Source: Durusdinium trenchii | Lineage: Eukaryota > Sar > Dinophyceae > Suessiales > Symbiodiniaceae | Reading direction: 5' to 3' | Assembly: GCA_963970005.1 (NCBI GenBank) | Contig: CAXAMN010026805.1 | Coordinates: 1,390,658-1,454,657 of the forward strand | DNA: 64,000 bases | In this document: in pieces, positions 44,301 through 51,950 of the stretch | How the letters are laid out: each line of letters starts with the position of its first letter | Position numbering within the stretch: the first letter of the stretch is position 1 | Position numbers and translations under genes: made by a program | Notes under the pieces: model-generated | Databases searched by the model: none | The model's input: the letters and a program-made list of their open reading frames with translations, nothing else | What the model was told of the DNA's origin: nothing

Positions 44301-45689
44301 GTTCGTGGCGACCTTGAAGATAGCTCGCTGATGAGATGTGACTCGTTGCCAAAAGATGGAGTGCCTGGTGTTGATCCCAACATGTACTACATCGTCTCAT
44401 CCACCGTCTACGGCACTCGAGACGCCCCACGTGGTTGGTGGAAGAATCTGGATGGAACTCTCAAGAAGAAGGGCTTCCTTCCTGTGCCCTTTGAACCTGG
44501 AGCATACACGCTCTTGGAGAAGGAGGGCGTTCTTGCGGGCATCCTGATCACCCACGTTGATGACCTCCTATGGACGGGTGGAACCTTGGTTGAAGCTCGC
44601 ATGAAAGAGGTCTGCGACCACTACAAGTTCGGCAAGATCGAGTGTAATGAGTTCCGCTACTGTGGCAGGAACATCTCCCGTGATGCTGAGAAGATCTACG
44701 TCAAGTGTGACAATTTGATCGATCGTGTTCGCCCGATCTGGCTGACCCATGAGCAGAAGCGTCGTGCAGAACAACCAGTCTCTGAAGGAGTCCGTGGGCA
44801 GCTTCGCAGCATCATTGGAAGCTTGGCTTGGTTGTCAAGGGTATGCCGCCCTGACCTGGCATACGCCGTTTGCAAGATGCAGATGAGCGTGAGCTCTGCG
44901 ACCTATGAGGACGTCAAGTATGCCAACTCAATTGTGGCCCTGGCACAAAAGACTAAGGAAGCTGGTCTGGCTTACCCCGTCGGCGCCTTCAAGTTTGAGA
45001 ATGTGATGATTTTGGCAATTCAAGATGCCAGTCATGCTGCCGACCATGAGGCCAGTTCTTCAGGTGCCAGAATGGCTCATCGGAGCCAAAGTGGACGTCT
45101 TCTATGCCTCGCTGACCGGAGCTTCTTTGAGAGCAAGACAGGCCGACTGGCCTTGATCGAGTGGCACAGCACCGTGCTGAAGCGGGTCTGTCGATCCACG
45201 CTTCAATCAGAAGCTCTCAGCCTTCTTGCAGGGAGCGAGGAAGCAGAGCACTTAAGGTTCGTGCTACATGGTCTCCGCCATCCTCATTGTGGACAACCTC
45301 ACTGGCAAGTGTCTGCGATGGATGGAGTGTTGGTGGAATGGCTGACGGACTGCCGTTCGTTACACGACCACGGCAATCAAGCTGGCTTGCACGTCGTGTC
45401 AGACAAGCGTCTGGCCATCGACCTTTGTGGCTTGCGCCAAACCCTGTGGCGCCTTCCAGGAGAAGAAGTGGGAGATCCGCTGGCGACGGATCGGTTGCCG
45501 AGCGATGGGAGCACCAAGCTCACCTGGACCAGCACGGATAAGATGCTGGCAGATCCTCTCACGAAGGGCATGAAACATGCCGGCTTGCAGCGGCTGATGA
45601 TGGCCGAGGAAATCGATCTGAACCCATCGGAGGGATTGAAGGCCAAAAAGAAAGATGGGTGTGAGTTTGAGTATGTTGAAGACGGTTGA
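38331..45689 (+). CDS. Gag-Pol polyprotein of retrotransposon 1 (2452 aa, RT internally deleted)
   Basis: Order by residue: rest of Gag; zinc knuckle CRRCGQSGHWSTDYSC at 244-259 (the His-Cys gap is longer than usual); Met/Ser/Pro-rich linker; two C-x-H...C-x2-C modules at 507-529 and 552-574; aspartic protease LDTGCNNTC, Asp 786; Ser/Thr-rich linker; methyltransferase-like domain 1042-1290; integrase HHCC 1360-1396 and core Asp1426, Asp1488, Glu1523; acidic/Pro-rich linker; RT about 1940-2110; RNase H about 2160-2430. RT keeps KSRLVVRGDLED, VYGTRDAPRGW and THVDDLLW (Asp 2077-2078), but RCDS is fused directly to LPKDGVPGVD. About 50 residues with the first catalytic Asp are therefore missing in frame. 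RNase H keeps IQDASHAA, STLQSEAL and DKMLADPLTKG. The stop lies within the 3' LTR. Without the palm Asp the RT should be inactive. Confidence 0.88.
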   Translation: MTSFLLRRRTWYKMLCDLDDKLALPEAILSEQVLMSSGISNDHQLLIRTALAGKMTVNDVCNELIAQHPNIHEKELRHRQDRQHDHRFSRSGKGKSKSFHSWTPPTYQDMAAMADDQWDDASQSLGGYEDYDDPASYYTGVSEEVDAYEPPNSEVDYAMESYAALVEEGLDVNNSEAVDYACEVIQLEAEAMFLRNKAQSQGHSGFGGKGSSNYWCHNKGKGKGSSGTPDRRRALEDLKKRTTCRRCGQSGHWSTDYSCPKHPGSKKGGKSSSSSAMTGTTTTASSGGKKGKGNKPRVVYFSVTEYDEDQEKPYDLEAQVYMAVTNYGTVPPPSSLNDGTIVAAQNEMTADQMLDMALQQARLMQQQQTMALQQEAHQHPVPEDADWEAHELALQDHGDTASVVSVSSWTLPSMPGLASPAPSMPSLLGMTVPSSMTGLPSMPSQSGLAPPSMMPQSGLALHDDVPPLPGSQAARVQEMLREDDPNGLNRFMMKPPPQDPTLKQRSCTHANRTRAGSNAYQSIIKCKDCGFVLHLEKRSAGKTMETKEVSTCSHARKNYQGTTATTWKWRCLDCGETASGSKNPGESGARAAEIAPLRVGAVAEWYLDDPPSKVIELMQLTLSIQRQTGAVITGDTLDVIYQRCKDTIYVPQSMPSHGVPTSRPMPSTPPRTTAGYEFYTPARASTSSAPSTPGDPALGPRDVLSEDLVAWDAEIMNHGQQKGKTFRMIAETEHSYCTYILGQVKGKNLKNPQLLEFAKYLTTRQSVAMMAFSGSKCEDQLLCILDTGCNNTCHGAGWIENYMKLTGQSYELLPHQGRVRGVGGNVKVIGLRKIPVLFALADGTIASGTITSTELGGSDAPLLLSTKAQRSLGLVIDLDEHTVYSKKMGQFLELVDRDGLPAVRLIPTNEAETDMALNAELPMSETSSTMSSNETTVTSPSNASSYEGSPSSNVTSSPNCTSSGTEEIYETEIDKSQIEEEDTLNYVNLAESPRKVMTRGQRKMMQESTQNVHREDLALWGTLRHAQGLRKPGRLLPVGCKCFLMELFAGAAMVTALAASWGLPVGRPIDVNLDPLHDLLKPANRESVGRYIDDMDPFVLIAGPKCGPWSAWQNINASKSFDLESRIYVERQKWYPVFKWLIDVFKSRLRKGRHVMMEHPWTSAAWTIKCMEDFLLGRPYHEETQEPVEVVKIDQCQYGLKDPQNGLPHQKSTGLLLSSHYMKRHLCRRCDHSHDHQPLEGSNRTRVAEQWPQELCHAIVLGAYEELLYGTLHQAFPVEEIFENHEEMGEMDAVHSEQDLAPFQKKRRIDAREIEREELVLEQSVPVNREDRLVMEQEDKRRRGWLTLPKEKRLAIRRLHTMTGHCSTTALRRMLLASAADKDVIDAVKFFQCQVCKELQKDEQPRVTKEPRPSSQMHFNYELSADVFEIHDCQHHRHSVLSLVDVTTHFHVAVRVGGGGTPSSKVCADALNQAWLSWAGAPTYFVADQGVHNRGKVAHLLTLLGTVIRQTGARAPHQLGVGERHGGLLKEIMKRAIHERQLQGAEDISALCSEAARVKNLFMNQHGYSPSQWVMGFQPMDITSLANQDPEGHLGLHQSLVDAEEGTQDTFTRQLLVRQWAKEAFIKLDTSQKIRKAMLRKSTPMRGPYRCGDLVSFSKKGKWYGPARVLANEGKSSLWLLHSGIAILVAETSCRPATTDEVLKKQALELRPERKRKRQILNDWEDEDDLPFADDYIEDLNLGGGGGGPREQVPFVDFQEARDTGETGVAANPGDVEMGAEETIAPSSSSMPQPHAEPRNEPPAPPPGLENMEINEDGVTTPPAEPMTRGSTMSSQPEWETPPTTSVSTHPAGPSTTSIINEEVTPLTQSLRQSPDRLDGIFRRREPSASDSFIATKTERKYKKKTQKKVGAGRELNFSKEEPEMQKKLIATREKEWRNWKFYSDGRLVTEEEVVQMMANNPNLKIIPTRWVDVDKSEIGEPEKLKSRLVVRGDLEDSSLMRCDSLPKDGVPGVDPNMYYIVSSTVYGTRDAPRGWWKNLDGTLKKKGFLPVPFEPGAYTLLEKEGVLAGILITHVDDLLWTGGTLVEARMKEVCDHYKFGKIECNEFRYCGRNISRDAEKIYVKCDNLIDRVRPIWLTHEQKRRAEQPVSEGVRGQLRSIIGSLAWLSRVCRPDLAYAVCKMQMSVSSATYEDVKYANSIVALAQKTKEAGLAYPVGAFKFENVMILAIQDASHAADHEASSSGARMAHRSQSGRLLCLADRSFFESKTGRLALIEWHSTVLKRVCRSTLQSEALSLLAGSEEAEHLRFVLHGLRHPHCGQPHWQVSAMDGVLVEWLTDCRSLHDHGNQAGLHVVSDKRLAIDLCGLRQTLWRLPGEEVGDPLATDRLPSDGSTKLTWTSTDKMLADPLTKGMKHAGLQRLMMAEEIDLNPSEGLKAKKKDGCEFEYVEDG
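41454..42150 (+). other. Methyltransferase-like domain in retrotransposon 1 polyprotein
   Basis: FLMELFAGAAMVTALAASWG resembles the SAM-binding motif I of C5-cytosine methyltransferases. VLIAGPKCGPWS keeps a Cys (residue 1106) where the catalytic PC motif would be. MMEHPWTS could stand for the ENV-type motif. Further on are DQCQYGL (1194-1200) and C-x2-SH-x-H (1230-1236), both shared with retrotransposon 2. The domain sits between protease and integrase, an unusual place. Catalysis is unproven and PKC instead of PPC is atypical. Confidence 0.5.
45645..45659 (+). other. Polypurine tract, retrotransposon 1
   Basis: AAAAAGAAAGATGGG directly abuts the TG start of the 3' LTR. It also codes for the last polyprotein residues. 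The position and composition fit the plus-strand primer and fix the LTR start. Confidence 0.75.
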
Positions 45690-45842
45690 TCGCGGTTCCA
45701 ACCTGTTGGCCTTCCAATCCTGCCGGTTCGTTCCTGATCGCATGGGCACGACCTGACGCCCATGGCTCAAGCTATGAGGAAAAGAGCAGCGGTCGCTTTT
45801 TTCACTCTTTTGTTCACTTGGGTGTTCACCTGTTTTTTCAGA
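45660..45842 (+). repeat. 3' LTR of retrotransposon 1
   Basis: Identical to 37646-37828. The polyprotein stop codon (45687-45689) is inside it. Followed by ATATGCC. Confidence 0.9.
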
Positions 45843-46029
45843 ATATGCCAAGTACTGACAACTGAAGGGCGAAAGAGTGAACTCCTTAGGGCCCTCTGGG
45901 GTCAAAAAGAAGTGAGAAAAACCAGTCTCTCGTTTATTTCCAACGTGTACGATGGACGCCCATACTGACGATGTCCTTGACTAAGAACAATTCCTGAAAT
46001 ATCTCTAACTTCAACCACAAGTCTTCAAA

Positions 46030-46329
46030 ATGGCTCAAGCAAAGGGTGAGGGGTTGCAGGGTTGTGGTTTCAGAACGGGTGAGGAAGTACATGTTTGGCA
46101 AGGGCAACAGCGCCAGGTTTCTTGGATCTCCCAGCCCACGGGCAAGTACGAATGGAGGCGCTGCGGCGAAGCGCCATTGGTGGTGTGCTTGGATAGAAAT
46201 CCCCTTGTAGACCAAACAGCGAGGAGTCATCAGTTGGAGACACATGATTACAGGGTTCCCGGCTGTATACACTGTCCGGTTCGAGATGGTTTGCTGGTTG
46301 GCCACGACACAGCGGGCTCAATCCTGATG
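46030..46329 (+). CDS. Candidate exon, unknown protein
   Basis: An ATG-led frame (MAQAKGEGLQGCGFRTGEEV, then VHVWQGQQRQVSWISQPTGK) runs 100 codons into a strong donor GTAAGT at 46330. The minus strand is partly open too. No family recognised; supported only by the donor and composition. Confidence 0.25.
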
Positions 46330-47695
46330 GTAAGTTGAAGATGGCATGCAGGGTGCTCAACACCCATCAGATGTGTGTATATATATAACTATAAATATAT
46401 ATATATATATGTGCGTGTGAGAGAGACCACTTAATTCTACTAATTCTTTATTAAAGCAGTCTACACCATGCTCTAGTTGCTAGTTGTTTGTCCAACATCA
46501 GTATTCTTTGATGAACGACATAGACGAGGTACCGTTTTTGATGACACTAAAGTAGCCTGAACGAGATACCGCGACATGACCTCCAATACTTCAGTAGTCT
46601 AAACCAGATAGGGCCGATAGGGCTCCCGCATATTAGATAGTGGATTTGAGCCTAGTAACAAAACAACCAACCAGATAGGGCCCCCACAAAATATATAGTT
46701 TGTTTGAGCCTAGTAACATAAACGCCGCCGCTCTTAAAACAAATTTCTGTGTATACATAACATAACTATAGTTAAAGTATGTTTGCGAGTCCGAATCCTA
46801 ATTATCCCTTGACATGGGAGTATTCCCTCCAAAGCTTGGAAGCCTCCGCGGGATTTTCAGAAGTTTTGTTTGAACGTGTTGCTGTAGGATCCTGACTGCC
46901 AAAACCGAGGATTTGCTGATTATTGAAGTCGTTTTATCGAATCTAGCACTCACTTGATCAAGCAAAATGGCGCAGCTCTCGGGAAGGCAATACTTTCCAG
47001 GTTATTTTTTGGGCCGGGAGCTTAGGAACACTTAAGCTAGGAGAAGATGTTCTTTTACCACCAACCCTTAGAGTAGAGAATTGGAGAGAGGTGCTACGGC
47101 AGCTATGTTAGATCACGTAGGTGCATGAGGAATCCCCACAAGAAGATGATCAACTCGGCCACTGGCCACTTTCATCATGGCAAGCTTCCGACCAAATCAA
47201 AAGGTGAATTCTCGCTGTTGGATCCATCTTTCATAGCCAACGCAACAAATCCAGACATCTCACGACCCAAGTGGCGACCTGAACTGCCATTTGTGGAAAC
47301 CATGCTTTGGTTTTGCATGGTGCCCCCAGTCGGCGAAACGAAGGCCCGGCAATGCTGCGGCCACCTCACCCGAGCGAGCCTTGAATCGACTCCTGGTCTG
47401 CTTTCCACGGCAGTGACGGGAGCAAAGAGATGAAAAAAGGAGTGGAAAGCAGAAAAAATGCATTCTTGTTACTCTTAGATGGTTATGGCTGATGGATTGA
47501 ACAGCTGGCTGGCCTTTCAATAGTGGCAAAGAATGGCAGAGATCTACTGCATGGTTTACTGATAGGACTTTGATGGGGAATTTTCGTCGGCTGTGTCACC
47601 TCCCAGCGATGGCCCGCTGTTCAAGAAGAATGGGGGTAGCTGGAAAAGAGACTACCCTTGGGCCCGTATCAATATGTTTGTATATATGCAATTAG
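46330..47695. other. Stretch between the two retrotransposons, no firm gene
   Basis: TA and GA simple repeats lie at 46376-46430. A roughly 66-bp imperfect duplication at about 46603-46662 and 46669-46720 shares CCAGATAGGGCC and TTTGAGCCTAGTAACA. The rest is AT-rich with unsupported ORFs. Confidence 0.45.
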
Positions 47696-47700
47696 GTATG
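47696..47700. repeat. Target-site duplication, left copy
   Basis: GTATG immediately before the 5' LTR of retrotransposon 2, matched exactly at 55990-55994. Confidence 0.9.
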
Positions 47701-47887
47701 TGCGACACGTGCATCGAGCCTCCATGTAAAGATGCCACTTTTCCACCGTGGCTGTTCATGCTCAGGGGCCCCTTTTGCAGCCAGACCCCAGCGGTCTTTC
47801 GAAAACAGTGCCATAGGCGACGGCCGCCTTTCGTTTGTCATGGTTTCTTCGAGCCCTTCGTTTCGCTACCGCTGCGCTCCTGCTACA
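47701..47887 (+). repeat. 5' LTR of retrotransposon 2
   Basis: Starts TGCGACACG and ends GCTACA. It differs from the 3' LTR by G/A at its fourth base, A/G near 47840 and T/C at 47881. Confidence 0.95.
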
Positions 47888-47899
47888 TGGTAGCGGAGC
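47888..47899 (+). other. Primer binding site, retrotransposon 2
   Basis: TGGTAGCGGAGC abuts the LTR end and is close to the complement of an initiator tRNA-Met 3' end (known for copia elements). Confidence 0.7.
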
Positions 47900-50292
47900 G
47901 CAAGCTCCAGCGCCTTGGTCCCTTGCTAGCCCTACATCCTGAAGATTGTCCTCGCGCGGACTTGGCAGCTGGACCTTGGCAAGCCCCTCTTCCATTTTTC
48001 CTTTGAGTTGGTTTTCAGCCCCGAGCATGTCCAAAGAAGATGGCAACTTCTCTATCCCATCGTGGGATGGGTCGCCACGAACGTGGCGTAAATACACACG
48101 AGAGGTTTCCTGGTTTTTCCGAGCTACACCGGTGGCAAAGCGCCGCTATGTCGCCACCAAGCTTCTCTCACGCCTCACCGGCCCGGCGAGGCTACTGGCT
48201 ATGAGCTGGAGTGACATGTCGCTGGACGACTATGGGGGCACTAAGGTTCTGCTGCAGCGCCTGGCTGCTTCTCCGTTGGTGCGCCAGAGCATCCCCAACG
48301 CCTCGGCGATTTGCAATCAGTACTTCAGCTTTGCTCGTAAGGCTCACGAGCCTATGACCCAGTTCCTGGTCAGGGAAGCACTTGGCTTCTCTGAGTTTGT
48401 TGAGGCTTTGGTGCGCCTGGCTGAGGAGAAGCGTGGCATTCGACAAGAGGACAAGGACTTTGGCCTTCCTGCTGGGGAGGCTGACTATGAGCAGGACTAT
48501 GACTCCGGCTGGGATGCATGGTGGGATGATTGGGCTGAGTGGCCGCAGGACGATGTGAACGCTCCTGACCCCGAGAATGGTGACTTCGATCCCAACTCGG
48601 CTCAACCCACTACGACATTGCCGGCGTCTACGTCCCGAGCGGAGAGTGGCTCGCCTCATGGTGGTGGATATCAACGTGTACCTCAAGGCACGATGTCTTC
48701 ACCTAGCCGACGATCGGCTGGGGTGCAGCCCTCACTGGCTGGTGAGGAGCTCAATGAGCTTAGCTTTGCAGACTCCTTCGTCCTCGGAGTCTTGCGAGGG
48801 TTCCGCCTTCTTCAAGCCGCAGGCTTGAGTGCTGATGAACGCCGAGACATTTTGTCGGCGACCCATGGATCCCTCGACTTCGATGAGGTGAACAGGGCAC
48901 TCCAGACCCTATGGGACGAGCAGTTCACTGGCAGCCGCTCATCACATCCAACTCTCTTCAACTCCAACTGGCACGAATTGGCCACTGTTGAGGAGGAAGA
49001 ACCTGAAGCTGAGTGGCACCCCGCCACCTGGGACTCATGTCACGTCTCCGGTGACGGGGGACAAGAGGATTGGTCTTCATGGGATTGGGCTGACGCCTAC
49101 AACGTGGAGGCCTACGAGGACAAGAACACCACCCAGGAGGAGAATGACGAGGACTTGAAAGAAGCGCAGAAAGCTGAGCGCATGGCCGAATCCTTGGCTG
49201 TGGAAGCTCAACGTTCCTGGGCTGAAGCTCAAAGAGCGACCGCCGCGCTTCGCAAAGATCGTGGTTTCGGACAACAACCTCCATCAGGTGGCATGGGCAA
49301 AGGACGTGGTCCCTGCTTCCAATGTGGAGGCCCTCATCTTTCTCGAGAATGCCCTGACCGTCGACATCCTGGTCCCTACAAGGGAAAAGGCAAGAGCAAA
49401 TGGAACTACCTGACTGAGTATGATCCGTACACGTACGACGACTTCTTCACGGGCAAGAAGGGTGGTGGCAAGAAGGGAAAGAATGTCCATTGGCTTGACG
49501 CTCAAGCCTGCACAAAAGGCAAGAAAGGGAAGGGCAAGTCCAATGCCCCAGTGGGACGACCTTCCGTCAATGCCTACAACACTGAGATGCTCTTTGGTGC
49601 CTTAGATTTGCAGGCTCAGATCAATGAGACTGAGCGCACGGTTTCTCCATCTGAGACACATGGTCTCCTGGATTGCGGGGCTACAGCTTCTGCTGGCCCT
49701 CAGATTGCAGTTGAGCAACTGATCTCAACGATCGTCGACCGTGACCGACAGGCCGTGGTTTCGATTCACAAAGAAGATCGGCCCTACTTCAGGTTCGGGA
49801 ACGGCAAATGGGGACAAGCGCTTTATCGTGTTTCGTTGACCTCGGCTGTTTCTGGAAAGCCTCATTGTTTTGAACTTTATGCACTACCAAATCCACCAGG
49901 TCTTCATGATCCTTCGTTCGATCGGTCGCAACTGGTCCCCATCCTGATCGGCATGAACCATTTGGCAGGTCCACATTCGTCCATGATGGTTGACTTTGCA
50001 ACAGGTTTTGCTTTGGATTCACATGAGGCCCATCCAGACATTTACCAGTTGGAAAAGAACAAGAAGGGTCACTACATGTTGGACATCGCCTTTTTCCTCA
50101 CCCGTGGTTTTACATGTCATGATGGACATCCCCGCATCCATGTGATTGAGAAAGACACCTCCAACATGATCAACGACCACCACACACTTCAGTTCATGCC
50201 CTTGGAACTTCTTTCCCAAGAACATGCACGAGTGGTTCATGAACATGATGAAGCCCGACTCCGACAGTCACGTCAACAGTTGATGACACTAC

Positions 50293-51171
50293 ATGATTAT
50301 GTTTGTGGCCGCCGTCTTCAGCTCTCAGCTGCTCAAATGCACGTGGCTGGAAGCCGGACGCCCAATTCGATTTCCCCGGACCACTCTTGCCATGTCCCGG
50401 AGCAAGGGCAGCCAGCTGACCGAAGAGCAGGGGAACAAGATCTGGGACATCAAGACGGCAGCCGCGGACTTCAGGGAGAAGATCACCGGCAGCCGCGAGA
50501 AGGAGCCACCTCGGCCCTTCGATCCTCCTCGAGGAGTCGGCCCGGATCCAAGAGATCCTCGGATGAGTCCGGAGCAGTGGCCGTGCTACGGGGAACATCA
50601 CCTGGGCTCAGTGCGAGCGAACCCTCACGGTCAATGGCAACACTGCCAAGTGTGCAACATCCGCTGGATGTATGTCCCTCGCAAGGGCTCCCATGGCCAG
50701 AACACCAAGACCGATGCTCCACCCTTGGTTCAACGGATGCTGGGCGAGCTGAAAGTTTTGATGAACTCGGAACGTCCATCGGCCGAGACCGTCCATGCCA
50801 TGCAGAAGAAGGTGGATGCGGACATCGTCCTGGAGGACCTCGTGCACCGCCAGATCTCCAAGATCCAAGGGGAGCGCAACATGCCGGAGCAGACGGGCAA
50901 GGCCGTGGTGAAAAGCTCCGGGTATCCTTCCACCTCGCCGGCGACCCCGACCTCGAGGAACAAGACCAAGGGTCAGACATCCAGTCCTTCCTCATGGGAG
51001 ATTTGCACTCCTCCACCGACCGACCACTTCGAGAAGGATGTCAAGCAGCTGCTGAACCCCAAGGAGATGGAACAGCTCATGCAGCTCCTCGAGGAACGCA
51101 AGGCCGTGATGGAAGAGCAAGAACTGGCTGCCATGACCGGATTGGCTCAGGCCTACGAGGAGGATGCATGA
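50293..51171 (+). CDS. Frame-shifted segment of the retrotransposon 2 polyprotein (zinc module)
   Basis: In a frame different from the surrounding ORF, 292 codons read as sensible protein: SKGSQLTEEQGNKIWDIKTA, a Cys/His module with PCYGEHH at about 50581 and WQHCQVCNIRWMYVPRKG from about 50635, then a Glu/Gln-rich helix (MEQLMQLLEERKAVMEEQEL) ending AQAYEEDA. The W-x2-C-x2-C module resembles the zinc modules of retrotransposon 1, which argues that this is the true frame. It ends TGA at 51169, overlapping an ATG at 51168 in the frame of the downstream methyltransferase-like region. Two indels, or an unusual translational arrangement, are needed. Confidence 0.65.
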   Translation: MIMFVAAVFSSQLLKCTWLEAGRPIRFPRTTLAMSRSKGSQLTEEQGNKIWDIKTAAADFREKITGSREKEPPRPFDPPRGVGPDPRDPRMSPEQWPCYGEHHLGSVRANPHGQWQHCQVCNIRWMYVPRKGSHGQNTKTDAPPLVQRMLGELKVLMNSERPSAETVHAMQKKVDADIVLEDLVHRQISKIQGERNMPEQTGKAVVKSSGYPSTSPATPTSRNKTKGQTSSPSSWEICTPPPTDHFEKDVKQLLNPKEMEQLMQLLEERKAVMEEQELAAMTGLAQAYEEDA

Positions 51172-51302
51172 CTTCATCGACCTCTTCCACTATGCCCTTG
51201 AAGAGCTCTATGGCCGCGAAGCTGCTGCTGATGGCTACAACGCTGCTGAGCTCTATGGCATCAACAACTATGGACTTCGTCCTCGATGAGCAGGATGGCA
51301 TC

Positions 51303-51950
51303 TGGGAGATCGCCTGTGCACCTCACTCGTGGCTCAGTGAAGCTTGCGACCAACAAGGTCATCGACCTCGCCGGATTAACCTCCAACAGGGCTATGACAT
51401 CTATAAGACGGCAACCTGGGAGCATTTGAAGGGTCTTCGACGCCGTCATCGTCCCCGGCGACTGTGGTTCAGTCTTCCCTGCACCAAGTGGTGCCAATGG
51501 TCCAAGCTCAACTACGCCACAGAGGAGCGTCAAGAACTGCTGGCCACATATCGCCGTCGGGAGCGACGCATGCTATGGCAAGCAGCTCACTTCATTGAAG
51601 ACACCCTCAACGAGGACCCCGAGACCGACATCTACTGGGAATGGCCCTGGCCTTGCGAAGGATGGAATCAACGACCTTTGGAGTACATTGCTCACCTCCT
51701 TCAAGCTCGCGGTCGTGAATGGCTTCCATGCCGTGTTGATGGGTGCAACTATGGTCTCCGTGCTGATGATGGTGCTGGCGACTTCCTCCGGAAGCGATGG
51801 ATGATTCGGACAACCAGCTCCTTCTTCCACCAGCGCTTCAAAGCTAAGGTATGTCCTGGCAGCCACCGACATGCCTGGATTCAGGGAGCCGAGACATCGA
51901 AGAGCTCCTACTATCCATGGCGCATGGTCAAATCGATGGCCCTGGCATGG
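51303..51950 (+). other. Methyltransferase-like domain in retrotransposon 2
   Basis: WEIACAPHSWLSEACDQQG resembles a SAM-binding motif I. LWFSLPCTKWCQWSKLN has a PC motif (Cys codon at 51480). DIYWEWPW fits the later acidic motif. Then DGCNYGL (Asp codon 51738) and CPGSHRH (Cys codon 51852) match the spacing and residues seen in retrotransposon 1. This domain therefore recurs in two diverged elements of the same window. Confidence 0.5.

Larger units (their letters stand above)
37646..45842 (+). mobile_element. LTR retrotransposon 1, Ty1/copia order, RT-deleted, identical LTRs
   Basis: An 8.2-kb element with 183-bp direct repeats that are identical, a primer-binding-site-like sequence after the 5' LTR, a polypurine tract before the 3' LTR, and Gag-protease-integrase-RT-RNase H order (integrase before RT, as in copia). 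Its reverse transcriptase lacks the central segment with the first catalytic Asp, and Gag is split by a frame change. No clean 5-bp target duplication is visible; the best is ATAT at 37642-37645 and 45843-45846. Identical LTRs imply recent insertion or gene conversion. Recent mobilisation in trans by a complete relative is my inference. Confidence 0.92.
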
